From: Eubacteriaceae bacterium
GTDB lineage: Bacteria; Bacillota; Clostridia; Eubacteriales; Eubacteriaceae
Assembly (NCBI GenBank): GCA_028705955.1
Contig: JAQWCN010000002.1
Coordinates: 1-49,160 of the forward strand
Direction of reading: 5' to 3'
DNA length: 49,160 bases
Position 1 is the stretch's first letter. Each line of letters starts with the position of its first letter. Position numbers and translations under genes: made by a program. The notes below the pieces were generated by a model, which had not been told where the DNA came from, did no database searches, and worked only from the letters and a program-made list of their open reading frames with translations. This document shows, one piece after another, positions 25,543 to 33,787 of the stretch.

Positions 25543-27297
25543 TTGGAACGTGATGCTTTAAATAAAATGACTGTTGTTAAATTGCGGGATCAGGCTAAAA
25601 GCATGGGCCTGGCTGTCAAGACAAAAATGAAAAAAGATGAGATTATTGCGCTTTTATTATCTGAAAAAAAACCAGATAGCCAAGCAAAACAAAATGATCA
25701 GGAAGTCGAAAAAGAAAAAAAGATCAAAAACCCTAAAAACAGAGAAAAAAAACAGACAGATGGTAAAAATGCGTCCAGAAAAAAAAGAGAACAATCCAAA
25801 AATCATAAAACGGCAGACCAGGAACATAACCATCGTGGCCGCAGAGATGGAAAAAGTGGCTTTGATAACCGCTATGCCAAAATAAAAGATAACATCCAGG
25901 ATGCCATGCCCTACGAAGGTCCGGTGGAAATACTGCCGGAAGGATTTGGATTCATCCGCCGGGGGGAAAAAGAAAAACCCATTTATGTTTCCGCCTCCCA
26001 GGTTCAGAAATTCAAACTGGTTACCGGGGATGTGCTGGGAGGGAAAGTCAGACCGCCAAAATCCGGTGAAAAATACGCAGCCATGTTATTCCTTGAATCT
26101 GTAAATGGGACACAAACATCTGATATTATAGAAAAAATGAATACCCTGATGCAAGCAGAAGACAAAGGGGAAACCGACCGCTATAACAGTACCCAGTGGG
26201 GGATTTTGGATATTAACCCAGAAGGCTTTGGCTTTTTAAGAACCAATAATTATTTATCCGGGGATCAGGATATTTATATTGCAGCAAATCAGATCCGGCG
26301 CTACCGTTTGAGAAGTGGTGACAAAATAGAAGGACGGGTTCGCCGGTCGGCAGAAAATGAAAAATTCGATGCATTGCTTTATGTGGAACGGGTCAATGGC
26401 GATTTACCCGAAACGGTGACGCACCGGCCGCATTTTGAACAGCTGACGCCGATTTTTCCCAACCAGCGGATTACCCTGGAAACGGAAAAAGATGAACTGT
26501 CGGCCCGAATGATTGATTTATTTGCCCCGGTCGGAAGGGGACAGCGGGGGCTCATCGTCGCACCGCCTAAAGCTGGAAAGACAACGCTCCTGAAGGCTAT
26601 CGCCAGAGGCATAACCCGGAATCACCCAGACATTGAACTCATCATTTTGCTGGTGGACGAACGGCCGGAGGAAGTGACGGATATGCGTCGGTCGGTCAAA
26701 GCCGATATTGTTTTTTCCACCTTTGACGAACCGGCGGTAAAACATCTTCAGGCTGCGGAAATGGTTCTGGCCAGGGGAAAACGTCTGGTTGAACAGAATA
26801 AAGACGTGGTTATTCTTGTCGACAGTCTGACACGGCTGACCCGGGGGAACAACCTGGTGATTGAACCGTCAGGACGAACGCTAACCGGGGGATTGGATCC
26901 GGAAAGTCTGTACTTACCAAAGAAGTTCTTTGGCAGCGCCAGAAAAATTGAAAATGGCGGAAGCTTAACGATCCTGGCGACGGCATTGGTCGAAACCGGC
27001 AGCCGAATGGATGATATTATCTATGAAGAATTTAAGGGAACCGGCAACATGGAGCTTCATTTAACCAGAGAATTGAGTGAACGCCGGATTTATCCGGCAA
27101 TTGATCTTCAAAAGAGTGGAACCCGCCGGGAAGATTTGCTGCTTTCAACCGATGAGCAGCGGGTCGCCTTTAATATCAGAAAAACGTACGGGCGAAACGG
27201 CAGGGAAGCAATGACGGAAAAAGTCATTACGCTTCTGGAAAGGACCAGCAGCAATGCAGGATTAATTGGAAAAATTGTAGGAAGCCGGAAAAAATAA
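25543..27297 (+). CDS. rho: Transcription termination factor Rho with duplicated RNA-binding domain
   Basis: Hexameric RNA helicase that terminates transcription. Residues 1-40 form the Rho-N/SAP-like helical domain (MTVVKLRDQAKSMGL), followed by a very basic, low-complexity insert to about residue 115. Two tandem cold-shock-like RNA-binding modules follow: PVEILPEGFGFIRR to LESVNG (about 127-189) and GILDINPEGFGFLRT to VERVNG (about 220-286). The ATPase core has the Rho P-loop APPKAGKTTLLKAIA, VDERPEEVTDMRRS, and DSLTRLTRGNN. Start is TTG at 25543 with GGAGG five bases upstream. 584 residues is longer than the E. coli 419, mostly because of the insert and the extra module. Confidence 0.95.
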   Translation: MERDALNKMTVVKLRDQAKSMGLAVKTKMKKDEIIALLLSEKKPDSQAKQNDQEVEKEKKIKNPKNREKKQTDGKNASRKKREQSKNHKTADQEHNHRGRRDGKSGFDNRYAKIKDNIQDAMPYEGPVEILPEGFGFIRRGEKEKPIYVSASQVQKFKLVTGDVLGGKVRPPKSGEKYAAMLFLESVNGTQTSDIIEKMNTLMQAEDKGETDRYNSTQWGILDINPEGFGFLRTNNYLSGDQDIYIAANQIRRYRLRSGDKIEGRVRRSAENEKFDALLYVERVNGDLPETVTHRPHFEQLTPIFPNQRITLETEKDELSARMIDLFAPVGRGQRGLIVAPPKAGKTTLLKAIARGITRNHPDIELIILLVDERPEEVTDMRRSVKADIVFSTFDEPAVKHLQAAEMVLARGKRLVEQNKDVVILVDSLTRLTRGNNLVIEPSGRTLTGGLDPESLYLPKKFFGSARKIENGGSLTILATALVETGSRMDDIIYEEFKGTGNMELHLTRELSERRIYPAIDLQKSGTRREDLLLSTDEQRVAFNIRKTYGRNGREAMTEKVITLLERTSSNAGLIGKIVGSRKK

Positions 27298-27299
27298 TC

Positions 27300-27328
27300 T
27301 TGCAACTTACAGGGGATTCTGATATACT
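27300..27328 (+). promoter_or_regulatory. Promoter of rpmE
   Basis: TTGCAA (27300-27305) and TATACT (27323-27328) are 17 bases apart, with TG one base before the -10 box. The -35 box begins two bases after the rho stop codon. Confidence 0.7.
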
Positions 27329-27391
27329 AAACCGGTTGAGAAAATAAATTAATAATTTATATAATGATTAAATATGAAAGAGGTGAATTCG

Positions 27392-27601
27392 ATGAAGGAA
27401 GGTATCCACCCAAAATATGGGAAGTCCATTGTAAAATGTGCATGTGGCAATACTTTTGAAACGGGTTCGGTTAAACCGGAACTGAAAGTTGAAATTTGTT
27501 CTGCTTGCCATCCATTCTTTACTGGTAAACAGAAATTGGTCGACACCGGTGGTCGGGTTGAACGATTCAACAGAAAATATGCCAAAAAGGTTCAAAAATA
27601 A
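27392..27601 (+). CDS. rpmE: 50S ribosomal protein L31, zinc-binding type
   Basis: Large-subunit bridge protein. The sequence begins [22 protein letters not shown] and has Cys pairs CACG and CSAC, so it is the zinc-containing (C+) form; organisms may swap this for a zinc-free paralogue under zinc limitation. ATG 27392 follows AAAGAGGTGA by about seven bases and gives 69 residues, the usual size; the track start is six codons upstream. Downstream is a small terminator and then prmC. Confidence 0.96.
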   Translation: MKEGIHPKYGKSIVKCACGNTFETGSVKPELKVEICSACHPFFTGKQKLVDTGGRVERFNRKYAKKVQK

Positions 27602-27625
27602 GTCGGGAATCCCGACTTATTTTTT
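27600..27625 (+). terminator. Terminator after rpmE
   Basis: AAGTCGGG pairs with CCCGACTT around an AAT loop, followed by ATTTTTTAT. The short stem may allow some readthrough into prmC, which begins only 15 bases later. Confidence 0.75.
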
Positions 27626-27640
27626 ATATGGGGAATTTTT

Positions 27641-28495
27641 ATGGCAAAGACAAATATAAAAATGTGGATGGATAAGGGAACAGCACTTTTAAAAGATCAG
27701 GCAATACCCAATCCCCGTTTTGAAGCGGAGGTGCTCCTGGATGGAATCCTGCACAAGGGAAGAGCCTGGCTTTACGCCCATGGCGATGCGCTGCTCTCCG
27801 AAGCACAGGAAAAACAATATCAGGTGTGGCTCCAAAGAAGAAGTTTGCACGAACCGTTTGCGGTTATTGTGGGATATAAAGAATTCATGGGCATCACCTT
27901 TAAAGTAACACCGGATGTTTTAATCCCCAGGCCGGATACAGAATGTGTTGTGGAATCGGCCCTGGCCCTGCCGCTGGAAAAAAAAGCGAAAGTACTGGAT
28001 TTATGCACCGGGACAGGAGCTATTGGAATCGCTCTGGGTGTTCTGAAGCCTGACTGGCAGATCACATTATCGGATATTTCTCCCCAGGCGCTGAAGGTGG
28101 CAGAAGGCAACGCTGGTTTGAACCACGTTAAAACCCGGATTGTGAATAGTGATTTACTGGATGCTTTTGAAAAAGAAGACCCATTTGATTTAATCATATC
28201 CAATCCGCCCTATATTCCCCATGGGGAGATTTTAAAACTTGAACCGGATGTCAAGGATTATGAACCATGGCTGGCATTGGATGGTGGGGAAACCGGTTTT
28301 GATTTCTACAACCGCCTCATTCCCCAGGCGCAATCCCAACTGAAAAAGGAAGGATGGCTCGTCCTGGAATGCGGTGCGGATCAAGCGGAAGCACTAATAG
28401 AAAAAGTGGAGAGATCGGGATTTGAATCAGGCACCATTATAAAGGATCTTTCTGGAAAAAACAGGGGAATAACGGCAAAGAAACAAAGAATTTGA
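27641..28495 (+). CDS. prmC: Peptide chain release factor N5-glutamine methyltransferase
   Basis: Methylates the glutamine of the GGQ motif in release factors RF1/RF2. SAM-binding motif I reads VLDLCTGTGAIGIALG, and the catalytic NPPY motif is seen in IISNPPYIPHGEILKLEPDV. The N-terminal helical domain (PNPRFEAEVLLDGIL) is complete. 284 residues is typical. In many Firmicutes it is paired with prfA; here efp follows instead. The start has a weak ribosome site (GGGGA). Confidence 0.94.
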   Translation: MAKTNIKMWMDKGTALLKDQAIPNPRFEAEVLLDGILHKGRAWLYAHGDALLSEAQEKQYQVWLQRRSLHEPFAVIVGYKEFMGITFKVTPDVLIPRPDTECVVESALALPLEKKAKVLDLCTGTGAIGIALGVLKPDWQITLSDISPQALKVAEGNAGLNHVKTRIVNSDLLDAFEKEDPFDLIISNPPYIPHGEILKLEPDVKDYEPWLALDGGETGFDFYNRLIPQAQSQLKKEGWLVLECGADQAEALIEKVERSGFESGTIIKDLSGKNRGITAKKQRI

Positions 28496-28520
28496 AGTGA
28501 GCCGATAAGTGTGATAAAAT
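28492..28520 (+). promoter_or_regulatory. Promoter of efp
   Basis: TTGAAG (28492-28497) and TAAAAT (28515-28520) are 17 bases apart with TGA before the -10 box. The -35 box overlaps the prmC stop codon. Confidence 0.65.
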
Positions 28521-28564
28521 AAAATAAATCACATTGAAAGATAGTATGGAGGTACGAATAATAG

Positions 28565-29122
28565 ATGATTTCAGCAGGAGAGTTTAAAAAAGGAATTACC
28601 TTTGAAATGGACGGCAGTGTATTTCAGGTAGTGGATTTTCAACATGTAAAACCGGGAAAGGGAGCGGCTTTTGTCCGGACAAAAATTAGAAATGTGCTGA
28701 CCGGAGCAGTTGTCGAAAGAACATTTTCACCAACAGAAAAATTCCCCAAGGCTCAGATTGATACCAAAGAAATGCAATACTTATACGCTGATGGCGATCT
28801 GTATTACTTTATGGACCTTGAAAGTTACGAACAAATTCCATTGGAAAAGAGCAAGGTAGAAGATGCTCTTCAATTTTTAAAAGAAAATGACAATGCCACC
28901 ATTCGTTTCTTTAAAGGAGAAGCCTTCGAAGTGAATGCGCCAAACTTTGTCGAATTAAAAGTGACAAAGACCGAACCTGGTTTCAAAGGGGATACCGCAA
29001 CAGGCGCCAATAAGCCGGCCATTGTTGAAACAGGAGCAACCATTACGGTGCCGTTGTTTGTCGATCAAGGGGATACCATCCGTGTCGACACACGTACGGG
29101 CGAATACATGGAACGGGTATAA
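28565..29122 (+). CDS. efp: Translation elongation factor P
   Basis: Relieves ribosome stalling at polyproline. The N-terminal KOW-like domain contains [19 protein letters not shown], where the lysine in PGKGAA is the position modified in bacteria; the two OB domains follow, ending in [10 protein letters not shown]. Length 185 is exactly typical. No EpmA/EpmB genes are visible, consistent with Firmicutes that use other or no modification. It is followed 3 bases later by the CD1247-like gene. Confidence 0.97.
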   Translation: MISAGEFKKGITFEMDGSVFQVVDFQHVKPGKGAAFVRTKIRNVLTGAVVERTFSPTEKFPKAQIDTKEMQYLYADGDLYYFMDLESYEQIPLEKSKVEDALQFLKENDNATIRFFKGEAFEVNAPNFVELKVTKTEPGFKGDTATGANKPAIVETGATITVPLFVDQGDTIRVDTRTGEYMERV

Positions 29123-29125
29123 GCA

Positions 29126-29578
29126 ATGAAATATATTGGAGAAAAAGTCGCGTATATCAAAGGACTTGCTGAAGGAATGAAATTAGATACGGCTTCTGAT
29201 GAAGGAAAAATTTTAAATCAGGTTCTTGAAGTTTTGGGTGACATCACGGATGCACTTGATGGTCTGACAGAAGCCCATGATGAACTCCAGAGTTATGTCG
29301 AAATGATCGATGACGACATGACTGATCTGGAAGACTACCTGGTGGATGAAGATGAAGCGTATGTATCGGATGACGATGACGATGACGATGATGATGATGA
29401 TTTATATGAAGTTATTTGTCCAAATTGTGGTGCCGAATACCTCACAGATTTTGAATCTTTCGAAGAAGACGATGTGATTTGTCCTGAATGCGGTGAAAAA
29501 TTCGTTTTGGAAGAAAGGGTCGTGGATCAGCTTAACCATGCGGAAGAATGTCAGTGTGGGGACAAACACGATAAATAG
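29126..29578 (+). CDS. CD1247-like acidic protein with zinc ribbon
   Basis: Small cytoplasmic protein seen in Clostridia, sometimes misannotated as an AraC regulator. Residues 1-75 form a helical domain (KVAYIKGLAEGMKLDTASDEGKI). An unbroken run of eleven Asp follows at about residues 82-92, and then a zinc ribbon with CPNC and CPEC (YEVICPNCGAEY and DVICPECGEKF). The C-terminus has a further CQCGDKH. The Asp run is encoded by GAY trinucleotides and could be prone to slippage. Between efp and the asp23-like gene. The function is not known. Confidence 0.75.
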   Translation: MKYIGEKVAYIKGLAEGMKLDTASDEGKILNQVLEVLGDITDALDGLTEAHDELQSYVEMIDDDMTDLEDYLVDEDEAYVSDDDDDDDDDDDLYEVICPNCGAEYLTDFESFEEDDVICPECGEKFVLEERVVDQLNHAEECQCGDKHDK

Positions 29579-29587
29579 GTAAAACTT

Positions 29588-29932
29588 ATGGAAGAAAATG
29601 CATCCAATGCAATGAATGAAATTTCGAACGAAATGATTTGTTCAATTGCAAGCCTGGCAGCGCTTGGCGTAAACGGCATCGAAAAAATGTTTATGCGGAT
29701 TTCCGATGAAATCTTAGATGCAATTTATCCTTCGGCTGTTTCCAAGGGCGTTAAAGTGGTGAGTTATGAAGATGGTTATGAAATAGATCTTCATGTGATA
29801 ACCAGTTTGGGAATCAATATTCCGGAAGTTGGAGCACAGGTTCAGCAAAAAGTTAAAGAATCTGTTGAAATCATGGCGGGTAAGCCAGTTTCAAAAGTCA
29901 ATATCCATGTCAAAGGATGTGGAAAATATTAA
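29588..29932 (+). CDS. Asp23/Gls24 family protein
   Basis: Short member of the Asp23/Gls24 family (DUF322), proteins associated with envelope stress and often encoded before nusB in Firmicutes. The segment SIASLAALGVNGIEKMFM, then GVKVVSYEDGYEIDLHVITSLGINIPEVGAQVQQKVKESVEIMAG and VNIHVKGCGKY, matches the family. 114 residues, no signal peptide or membrane helix. A terminator-like hairpin separates it from nusB. Confidence 0.9.
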   Translation: MEENASNAMNEISNEMICSIASLAALGVNGIEKMFMRISDEILDAIYPSAVSKGVKVVSYEDGYEIDLHVITSLGINIPEVGAQVQQKVKESVEIMAGKPVSKVNIHVKGCGKY

Positions 29933-29937
29933 TAAAG

Positions 29938-29967
29938 AAAGGGGCCGCGGTTTTCTGCGGCCTTTTT
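29938..29967 (+). terminator. Terminator-like hairpin between the asp23-like gene and nusB
   Basis: GGCCGC (29943-29948) pairs with GCGGCC (29957-29962), followed by TTTTTAAT. It ends only about 13 bases before the nusB start, so it may attenuate nusB transcription. Confidence 0.75.
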
Positions 29968-29979
29968 AATGGTTAAAAT

Positions 29980-30465
29980 ATGAAAATGTCAAAAGAACAA
30001 AAAAAAGGCAGAAGAAGAGAACGGGAACGGGCCTTCCGCGCTATTTTCCAAATGGGTTTTCATCAGGATTCTGACGAACTCGTCCAGGGCATTGATCAGG
30101 TTCTGGAAGGAGATGCGGGATTTGAAGAAGAGGATGAAAGCAACGGATATGCAAGGCTGTTGGCCACAACGGTTCTGGACCATACCGGGGACATCGATCA
30201 AATGCTTTCACAATATCTTCGTAAAGACTGGCATTTGGACCGGATTCCCAGCGCAGAAAAAGCCATTTTGAGATTGTCAACGGCCGAAATGATCTATTTA
30301 AAAATGCCCAAGGAAATTGCAATTAATGAAGCGGTGGAACTGGCTAAACAATATGGCAATGATGAGGCACCGAATTATATTAACGGTATCTTAAATCATT
30401 TGGCAAAGGATAATCAGCCGATGCCGGTGCCCGAAGGATCAGAAAAAAATGATTCTGGGAATTGA
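29980..30465 (+). CDS. nusB: Transcription antitermination factor NusB
   Basis: RNA-binding protein that with NusE binds boxA in rRNA operons. The all-helical sequence includes RRERERAFRAIFQMGFHQDSDE near the start and the C-terminal RIPSAEKAILRLSTAEMIYLK and INEAVELAKQYGNDEAPNYINGILNHL motifs, which are diagnostic. 161 residues. No clear ribosome site precedes ATG 29980, and ATG 29986 is an alternative. The 3' end overlaps the next gene by 17 bases. Confidence 0.95.
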   Translation: MKMSKEQKKGRRRERERAFRAIFQMGFHQDSDELVQGIDQVLEGDAGFEEEDESNGYARLLATTVLDHTGDIDQMLSQYLRKDWHLDRIPSAEKAILRLSTAEMIYLKMPKEIAINEAVELAKQYGNDEAPNYINGILNHLAKDNQPMPVPEGSEKNDSGN

Positions 30466-31411
30466 TACCAGCAATTACACAACCTCTGTCGCCCTGTGTG
30501 ATGCTCAGGGAAAGCTTATTGGCGAAAAAAGAAAAATACTGGATGTCCGCCCCGGGGAAAGAGGACTTCGGCAATCAGAAGCCGTTTTTCAGCACGTCAA
30601 AAATTTGCCCGTGTTGGTCAAAGCCCTTTGCAAAGAATATCCCCTTTCTGAAAAGCTTAAAGCGGTTGGCGTTTCTGTACAGCCCCGGCCGGAAGCGTCT
30701 TCTTATATGCCGGTTTTCAGAGTTGGGCAGGGTGCAGCGGAAATTTTGGCACAAACCCATGACGTTCCGCTTTTTTCTTTTAGTCATCAGGAAAACCATA
30801 TCCGCAGTGCGATGGTCGGGCAGGTTTCAACCCGTGCAGAATGGCACTATCCCATCCTGGCCGTTCATTTTTCTGGAGGTACTTCAGAAATAGTGCTCGT
30901 CAAACCGAACACAACGGGATTTGATTGTAAAATTGTAGGCAAAACCCTGGATTTGAATGCGGGCCAATTGGTTGACCGGATTGGTGTGGCTTTGGGATTG
31001 AAATTTCCGGCAGGCCGGGAGCTTGAAAAAATGGCCTTGTTGGCCAGAGCGCATCATTGTATTATTCCAACCCGGGTTGAAAAAGGAGATTTCCATTTTG
31101 CAGGGCAGGAAAACAAGGCCAAGGCAATGCTCGTCGAAGGGGGTGATGCCGCCGAAGTGGCATACGGCATCTTTGCATCCATCGGCCGAACCCTCTCCAG
31201 GGCGCTGGAATATCTTTGTGGAGAAACAAAAGCCCGGACGGTTCTTTTTTCCGGAGGGGTCATGGCGAACAGCATTGTGCGGGAAACGGCCGTAAAACGT
31301 TTGGAACGAAAGGCCGATTGCTTTTTTGCCGATCCATGTTATGCAACAGATAATGCAGTTGGATGCACATTGTTGGCCTGGGAAGCCTGGAAAGGGAATC
31401 CCCGTGATTAA
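30449..31411 (+). CDS. Kae1/TsaD-like paralogue (M22 family, ASKHA fold)
   Basis: Resembles the tRNA N6-threonylcarbamoyladenosine synthase subunit TsaD but is shorter (320 residues) and divergent. It starts MILGIDTSNYTTSVALCD, keeps a His pair in SHQENHIRSAM like the TsaD metal site, and has HFSGGTSEIVLV, GVALGLKFPAGRELE and FSGGVMANSIVRE. Clostridia often encode such a second Kae1-like protein near nusB and xseA besides true TsaD; its role is unknown. tsaE lies elsewhere in this window. Overlaps nusB at its start and xseA by 8 bases at its end. Confidence 0.82.
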   Translation: MILGIDTSNYTTSVALCDAQGKLIGEKRKILDVRPGERGLRQSEAVFQHVKNLPVLVKALCKEYPLSEKLKAVGVSVQPRPEASSYMPVFRVGQGAAEILAQTHDVPLFSFSHQENHIRSAMVGQVSTRAEWHYPILAVHFSGGTSEIVLVKPNTTGFDCKIVGKTLDLNAGQLVDRIGVALGLKFPAGRELEKMALLARAHHCIIPTRVEKGDFHFAGQENKAKAMLVEGGDAAEVAYGIFASIGRTLSRALEYLCGETKARTVLFSGGVMANSIVRETAVKRLERKADCFFADPCYATDNAVGCTLLAWEAWKGNPRD

Positions 31412-32633
31412 TCATTCATTATCAGTCACCGAGCTTAACCGGTTTATCAAAACCCTGGTGTCAAATAACAGTGTCTTAAAACACCTTAGCGTGGAAGGCG
31501 AAATTTCAAATTTTAAGCAGCAGTCATCGGGACATCTTTATTTTCATTTGAAGGATGAAGAAGGACGGATTGCCTGCGTGATGTTTAAAAGTGATGCCCG
31601 GAAACTTCAGCTGCTGCCTTCAGACGGAATGCATGTGATTGTCCGGGGACGGGTGGATCTTTACGAACGTTCAGGGCAGCTTCAACTGTATGTTCAATCC
31701 ATTGCTCCAGTTGGAATGGGGGATCTGTACCAGGCTTTTGAAACGATGAAGCGAAGATTAGAAGCCAGAGGATGGTTTAAAACAGATCAAAAAAAGGCCC
31801 TTCCGGAAACCATCAATACAGTTGGTATTGTAACGTCGCCCACAGGCGCGGCGATCCACGATCTCATGACCGTGATTCACCGCAGGGATCCCAGTATAAA
31901 AATTTTACTGGCGCCCGCGCTGGTCCAGGGAGAACAGGCAGCCGCATCGATTGCCTCGGCAGTTCAAACCCTCGATGCGAGGGGAGATTGTGATGTGGTG
32001 ATCGTTGGCCGGGGCGGTGGATCCATGGAAGACTTGTGGGCATTTAATGAAATGTCGGTGGCAAAAGCCGTTCATTTGGCCGGGACGCCGGTTGTTTCTG
32101 CGGTTGGCCACGAAACCGATTTTACGATTTGCGATTTCACTGCGGATATTCGGGCAGCGACTCCATCTGAAGCCGGGGAACTGGTTTCAGAAGACAAACA
32201 GGTTCGTCAGCTCGCCCTTGAAACGCTGAATGATCAATTGATCATGGACATGGAAGCGATCCTTTTTGACTTGAGGAATCAATTGGAAACGCGTATTCAA
32301 AATCTGGAAAACGCCAGCCCTCAAAATGCGATCCGACAAGATAACATCACGGTGGATCATTTGGAAGATCGGTTAAAGACAGTGCTGGTCCATCAATTGA
32401 AATCTGAAAAGCAAAACGTAAAGGCAATGGGTGAGCATTTGACAATTCTAAATCCGCAAAATGTCTTAAAGAGGGGTTATGCTTTGGTCGAGGGAAAAGA
32501 TGGATCCATTATTGAGAACACCCGGCGTGCGAGGGAAGCGGGAGAACTCATGCTTTGTTTTAAAGACGGCAGCGTCGAGGCAGAAGTGAAACAGGAGGAA
32601 TCATGGCAACGCGAAAATATAAAACCAAAATGA
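31404..32633 (+). CDS. xseA: Exodeoxyribonuclease VII large subunit
   Basis: Catalytic subunit of ExoVII, degrading single-stranded DNA. The N-terminal OB domain begins LSVTELNRFIKTLVSNNSVL and includes VEGEISNFKQQSSGHLYFHLKD; the nuclease core shows GIVTSPTGAAIHDLMTV, RGGGSMEDLWAFN and SAVGHETDFTICDFTADIRAATPSEAGEL. The C-terminus is a long coiled-coil and ends LKRGYALVEG. GTG 31404 is chosen at the natural N-terminus; the track frame begins inside the preceding gene. xseB starts 31 bases before its end. Confidence 0.95.
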   Translation: MINHSLSVTELNRFIKTLVSNNSVLKHLSVEGEISNFKQQSSGHLYFHLKDEEGRIACVMFKSDARKLQLLPSDGMHVIVRGRVDLYERSGQLQLYVQSIAPVGMGDLYQAFETMKRRLEARGWFKTDQKKALPETINTVGIVTSPTGAAIHDLMTVIHRRDPSIKILLAPALVQGEQAAASIASAVQTLDARGDCDVVIVGRGGGSMEDLWAFNEMSVAKAVHLAGTPVVSAVGHETDFTICDFTADIRAATPSEAGELVSEDKQVRQLALETLNDQLIMDMEAILFDLRNQLETRIQNLENASPQNAIRQDNITVDHLEDRLKTVLVHQLKSEKQNVKAMGEHLTILNPQNVLKRGYALVEGKDGSIIENTRRAREAGELMLCFKDGSVEAEVKQEESWQRENIKPK

Positions 32634-32821
32634 ACCGGCTGAAATCCATCGTTGAGACAATGGAAAAAGGGGATTTGGAACTGGAAAAAGCGATGGCATA
32701 TTTTGAAGAAGGAATGGCCCTTGTGGGAGAGTGCCAAAAGGATTTGGACCGGGCTGAGGAAAAAGTAACAATCTTGACACAAGAAGGAGAAAAAATCTTT
32801 GAAGGGGAAGATGATGACTGA
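32603..32821 (+). CDS. xseB: Exodeoxyribonuclease VII small subunit
   Basis: Small helical partner of XseA. The motif KYKTKMNRLKSIVETMEKGDLELEKAMAYFEEGMAL is the XseB hallmark, and 72 residues is normal. GGAGGAATC precedes ATG 32603. It overlaps xseA by 31 bases and ispA by about 11 bases, so the three are translated from one message. Confidence 0.94.
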   Translation: MATRKYKTKMNRLKSIVETMEKGDLELEKAMAYFEEGMALVGECQKDLDRAEEKVTILTQEGEKIFEGEDDD

Positions 32822-33716
32822 TATAAAAGAACAACTCAAAAGCATGGCCGAAACGGTCGAGGGGGAATTGACCGAATGTTTTGAACGGCCTTTTGATGCA
32901 CCGGACATTATTATTAGCGCAATGAAATACAGCCTTTTTGCCGGAGGAAAAAGACTCCGTCCTATTTTGATGAAAGAAACCTGCAAAATGATGGGAGGCT
33001 GTCCCGACGATGCAACAAAAATGGCCTGCGCCATCGAAATGATTCATACATATTCGTTAATTCACGATGATTTGCCAGCCATGGATGACGATGAACTGCG
33101 CCGCGGCAAGCCGACCAATCACATGGTCTACGGCGAAAATATTGCCGTTTTGGCCGGAGATGCGCTTCTTAATTTTGCGACAGAAATTGGTTTGGAAGGC
33201 ATAGCAGAAGTTCCAAAAGAAAAAACAGCGGCTGCGATTAAAGCGATGACTATTTTGATGACCGCATCCGGGGTCAATGGCATGATCGGCGGACAAACCG
33301 GGGATTTGCTGTGTGAGGAAGATCAGGAAATCAACGAAGAAAAAATTCGTTACATTCATGCCCATAAAACGGCGGCCCTGCTCACGGCGGCCATCGTGTG
33401 TGGAGCGACCATTGCCCAGGCATCAGAATCGGATATTGCAGCATTGACAGAATACGGCCTGGATATAGGCATGGCTTTTCAGATTGCCGATGATATATTG
33501 GATGTGACAAGCAGTACAAAAGTTTTGGGAAAACCGGTGGGGAGCGACGTTAAAAATCATAAATCGACGTTTGTGTCTCTTTACGGATTGGTCTCTGCCC
33601 AGGAAAAAGTCAGGGAATTCAGGGACCACGCCCTTGCAGCGCTTAAGACGCTGCCCGTGGATACCCAATTTTTAACGGATATTGCCAACTACATCTGCAA
33701 CCGGGCATTAGATTAA
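32811..33716 (+). CDS. ispA: Polyprenyl synthetase, farnesyl diphosphate synthase type
   Basis: Condenses IPP with allylic diphosphates. The first aspartate-rich motif is LIHDDLPAMDDDELRRGKPT and the second is FQIADDILDVTSS; GGKRLRPIL for IPP binding is present. The two residues between the first Asp pair and the loop fit short-chain (C15/C20) enzymes. Start is ATG 32811 or 32814 after GAAGGGGAAG; 301-302 residues. Usual Firmicute order xseA-xseB-ispA; dxs does not follow. ispD in this window indicates a MEP pathway. Confidence 0.93.
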   Translation: MMTDIKEQLKSMAETVEGELTECFERPFDAPDIIISAMKYSLFAGGKRLRPILMKETCKMMGGCPDDATKMACAIEMIHTYSLIHDDLPAMDDDELRRGKPTNHMVYGENIAVLAGDALLNFATEIGLEGIAEVPKEKTAAAIKAMTILMTASGVNGMIGGQTGDLLCEEDQEINEEKIRYIHAHKTAALLTAAIVCGATIAQASESDIAALTEYGLDIGMAFQIADDILDVTSSTKVLGKPVGSDVKNHKSTFVSLYGLVSAQEKVREFRDHALAALKTLPVDTQFLTDIANYICNRALD

Positions 33717-33729
33717 TGAGTTTCAATAA

Positions 33730-33758
33730 TTGAAATCCTATTCAGCATCGGATATAAT
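33730..33758 (+). promoter_or_regulatory. Promoter of glgB
   Basis: TTGAAA (33730-33735) and TATAAT (33753-33758) are exactly 17 bases apart, 30 bases before the glgB start. One of the best sigma-A type promoters in the window. Confidence 0.82.
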
Positions 33759-33787
33759 AGAGATAACTTACAATTGGAGGATGGATA

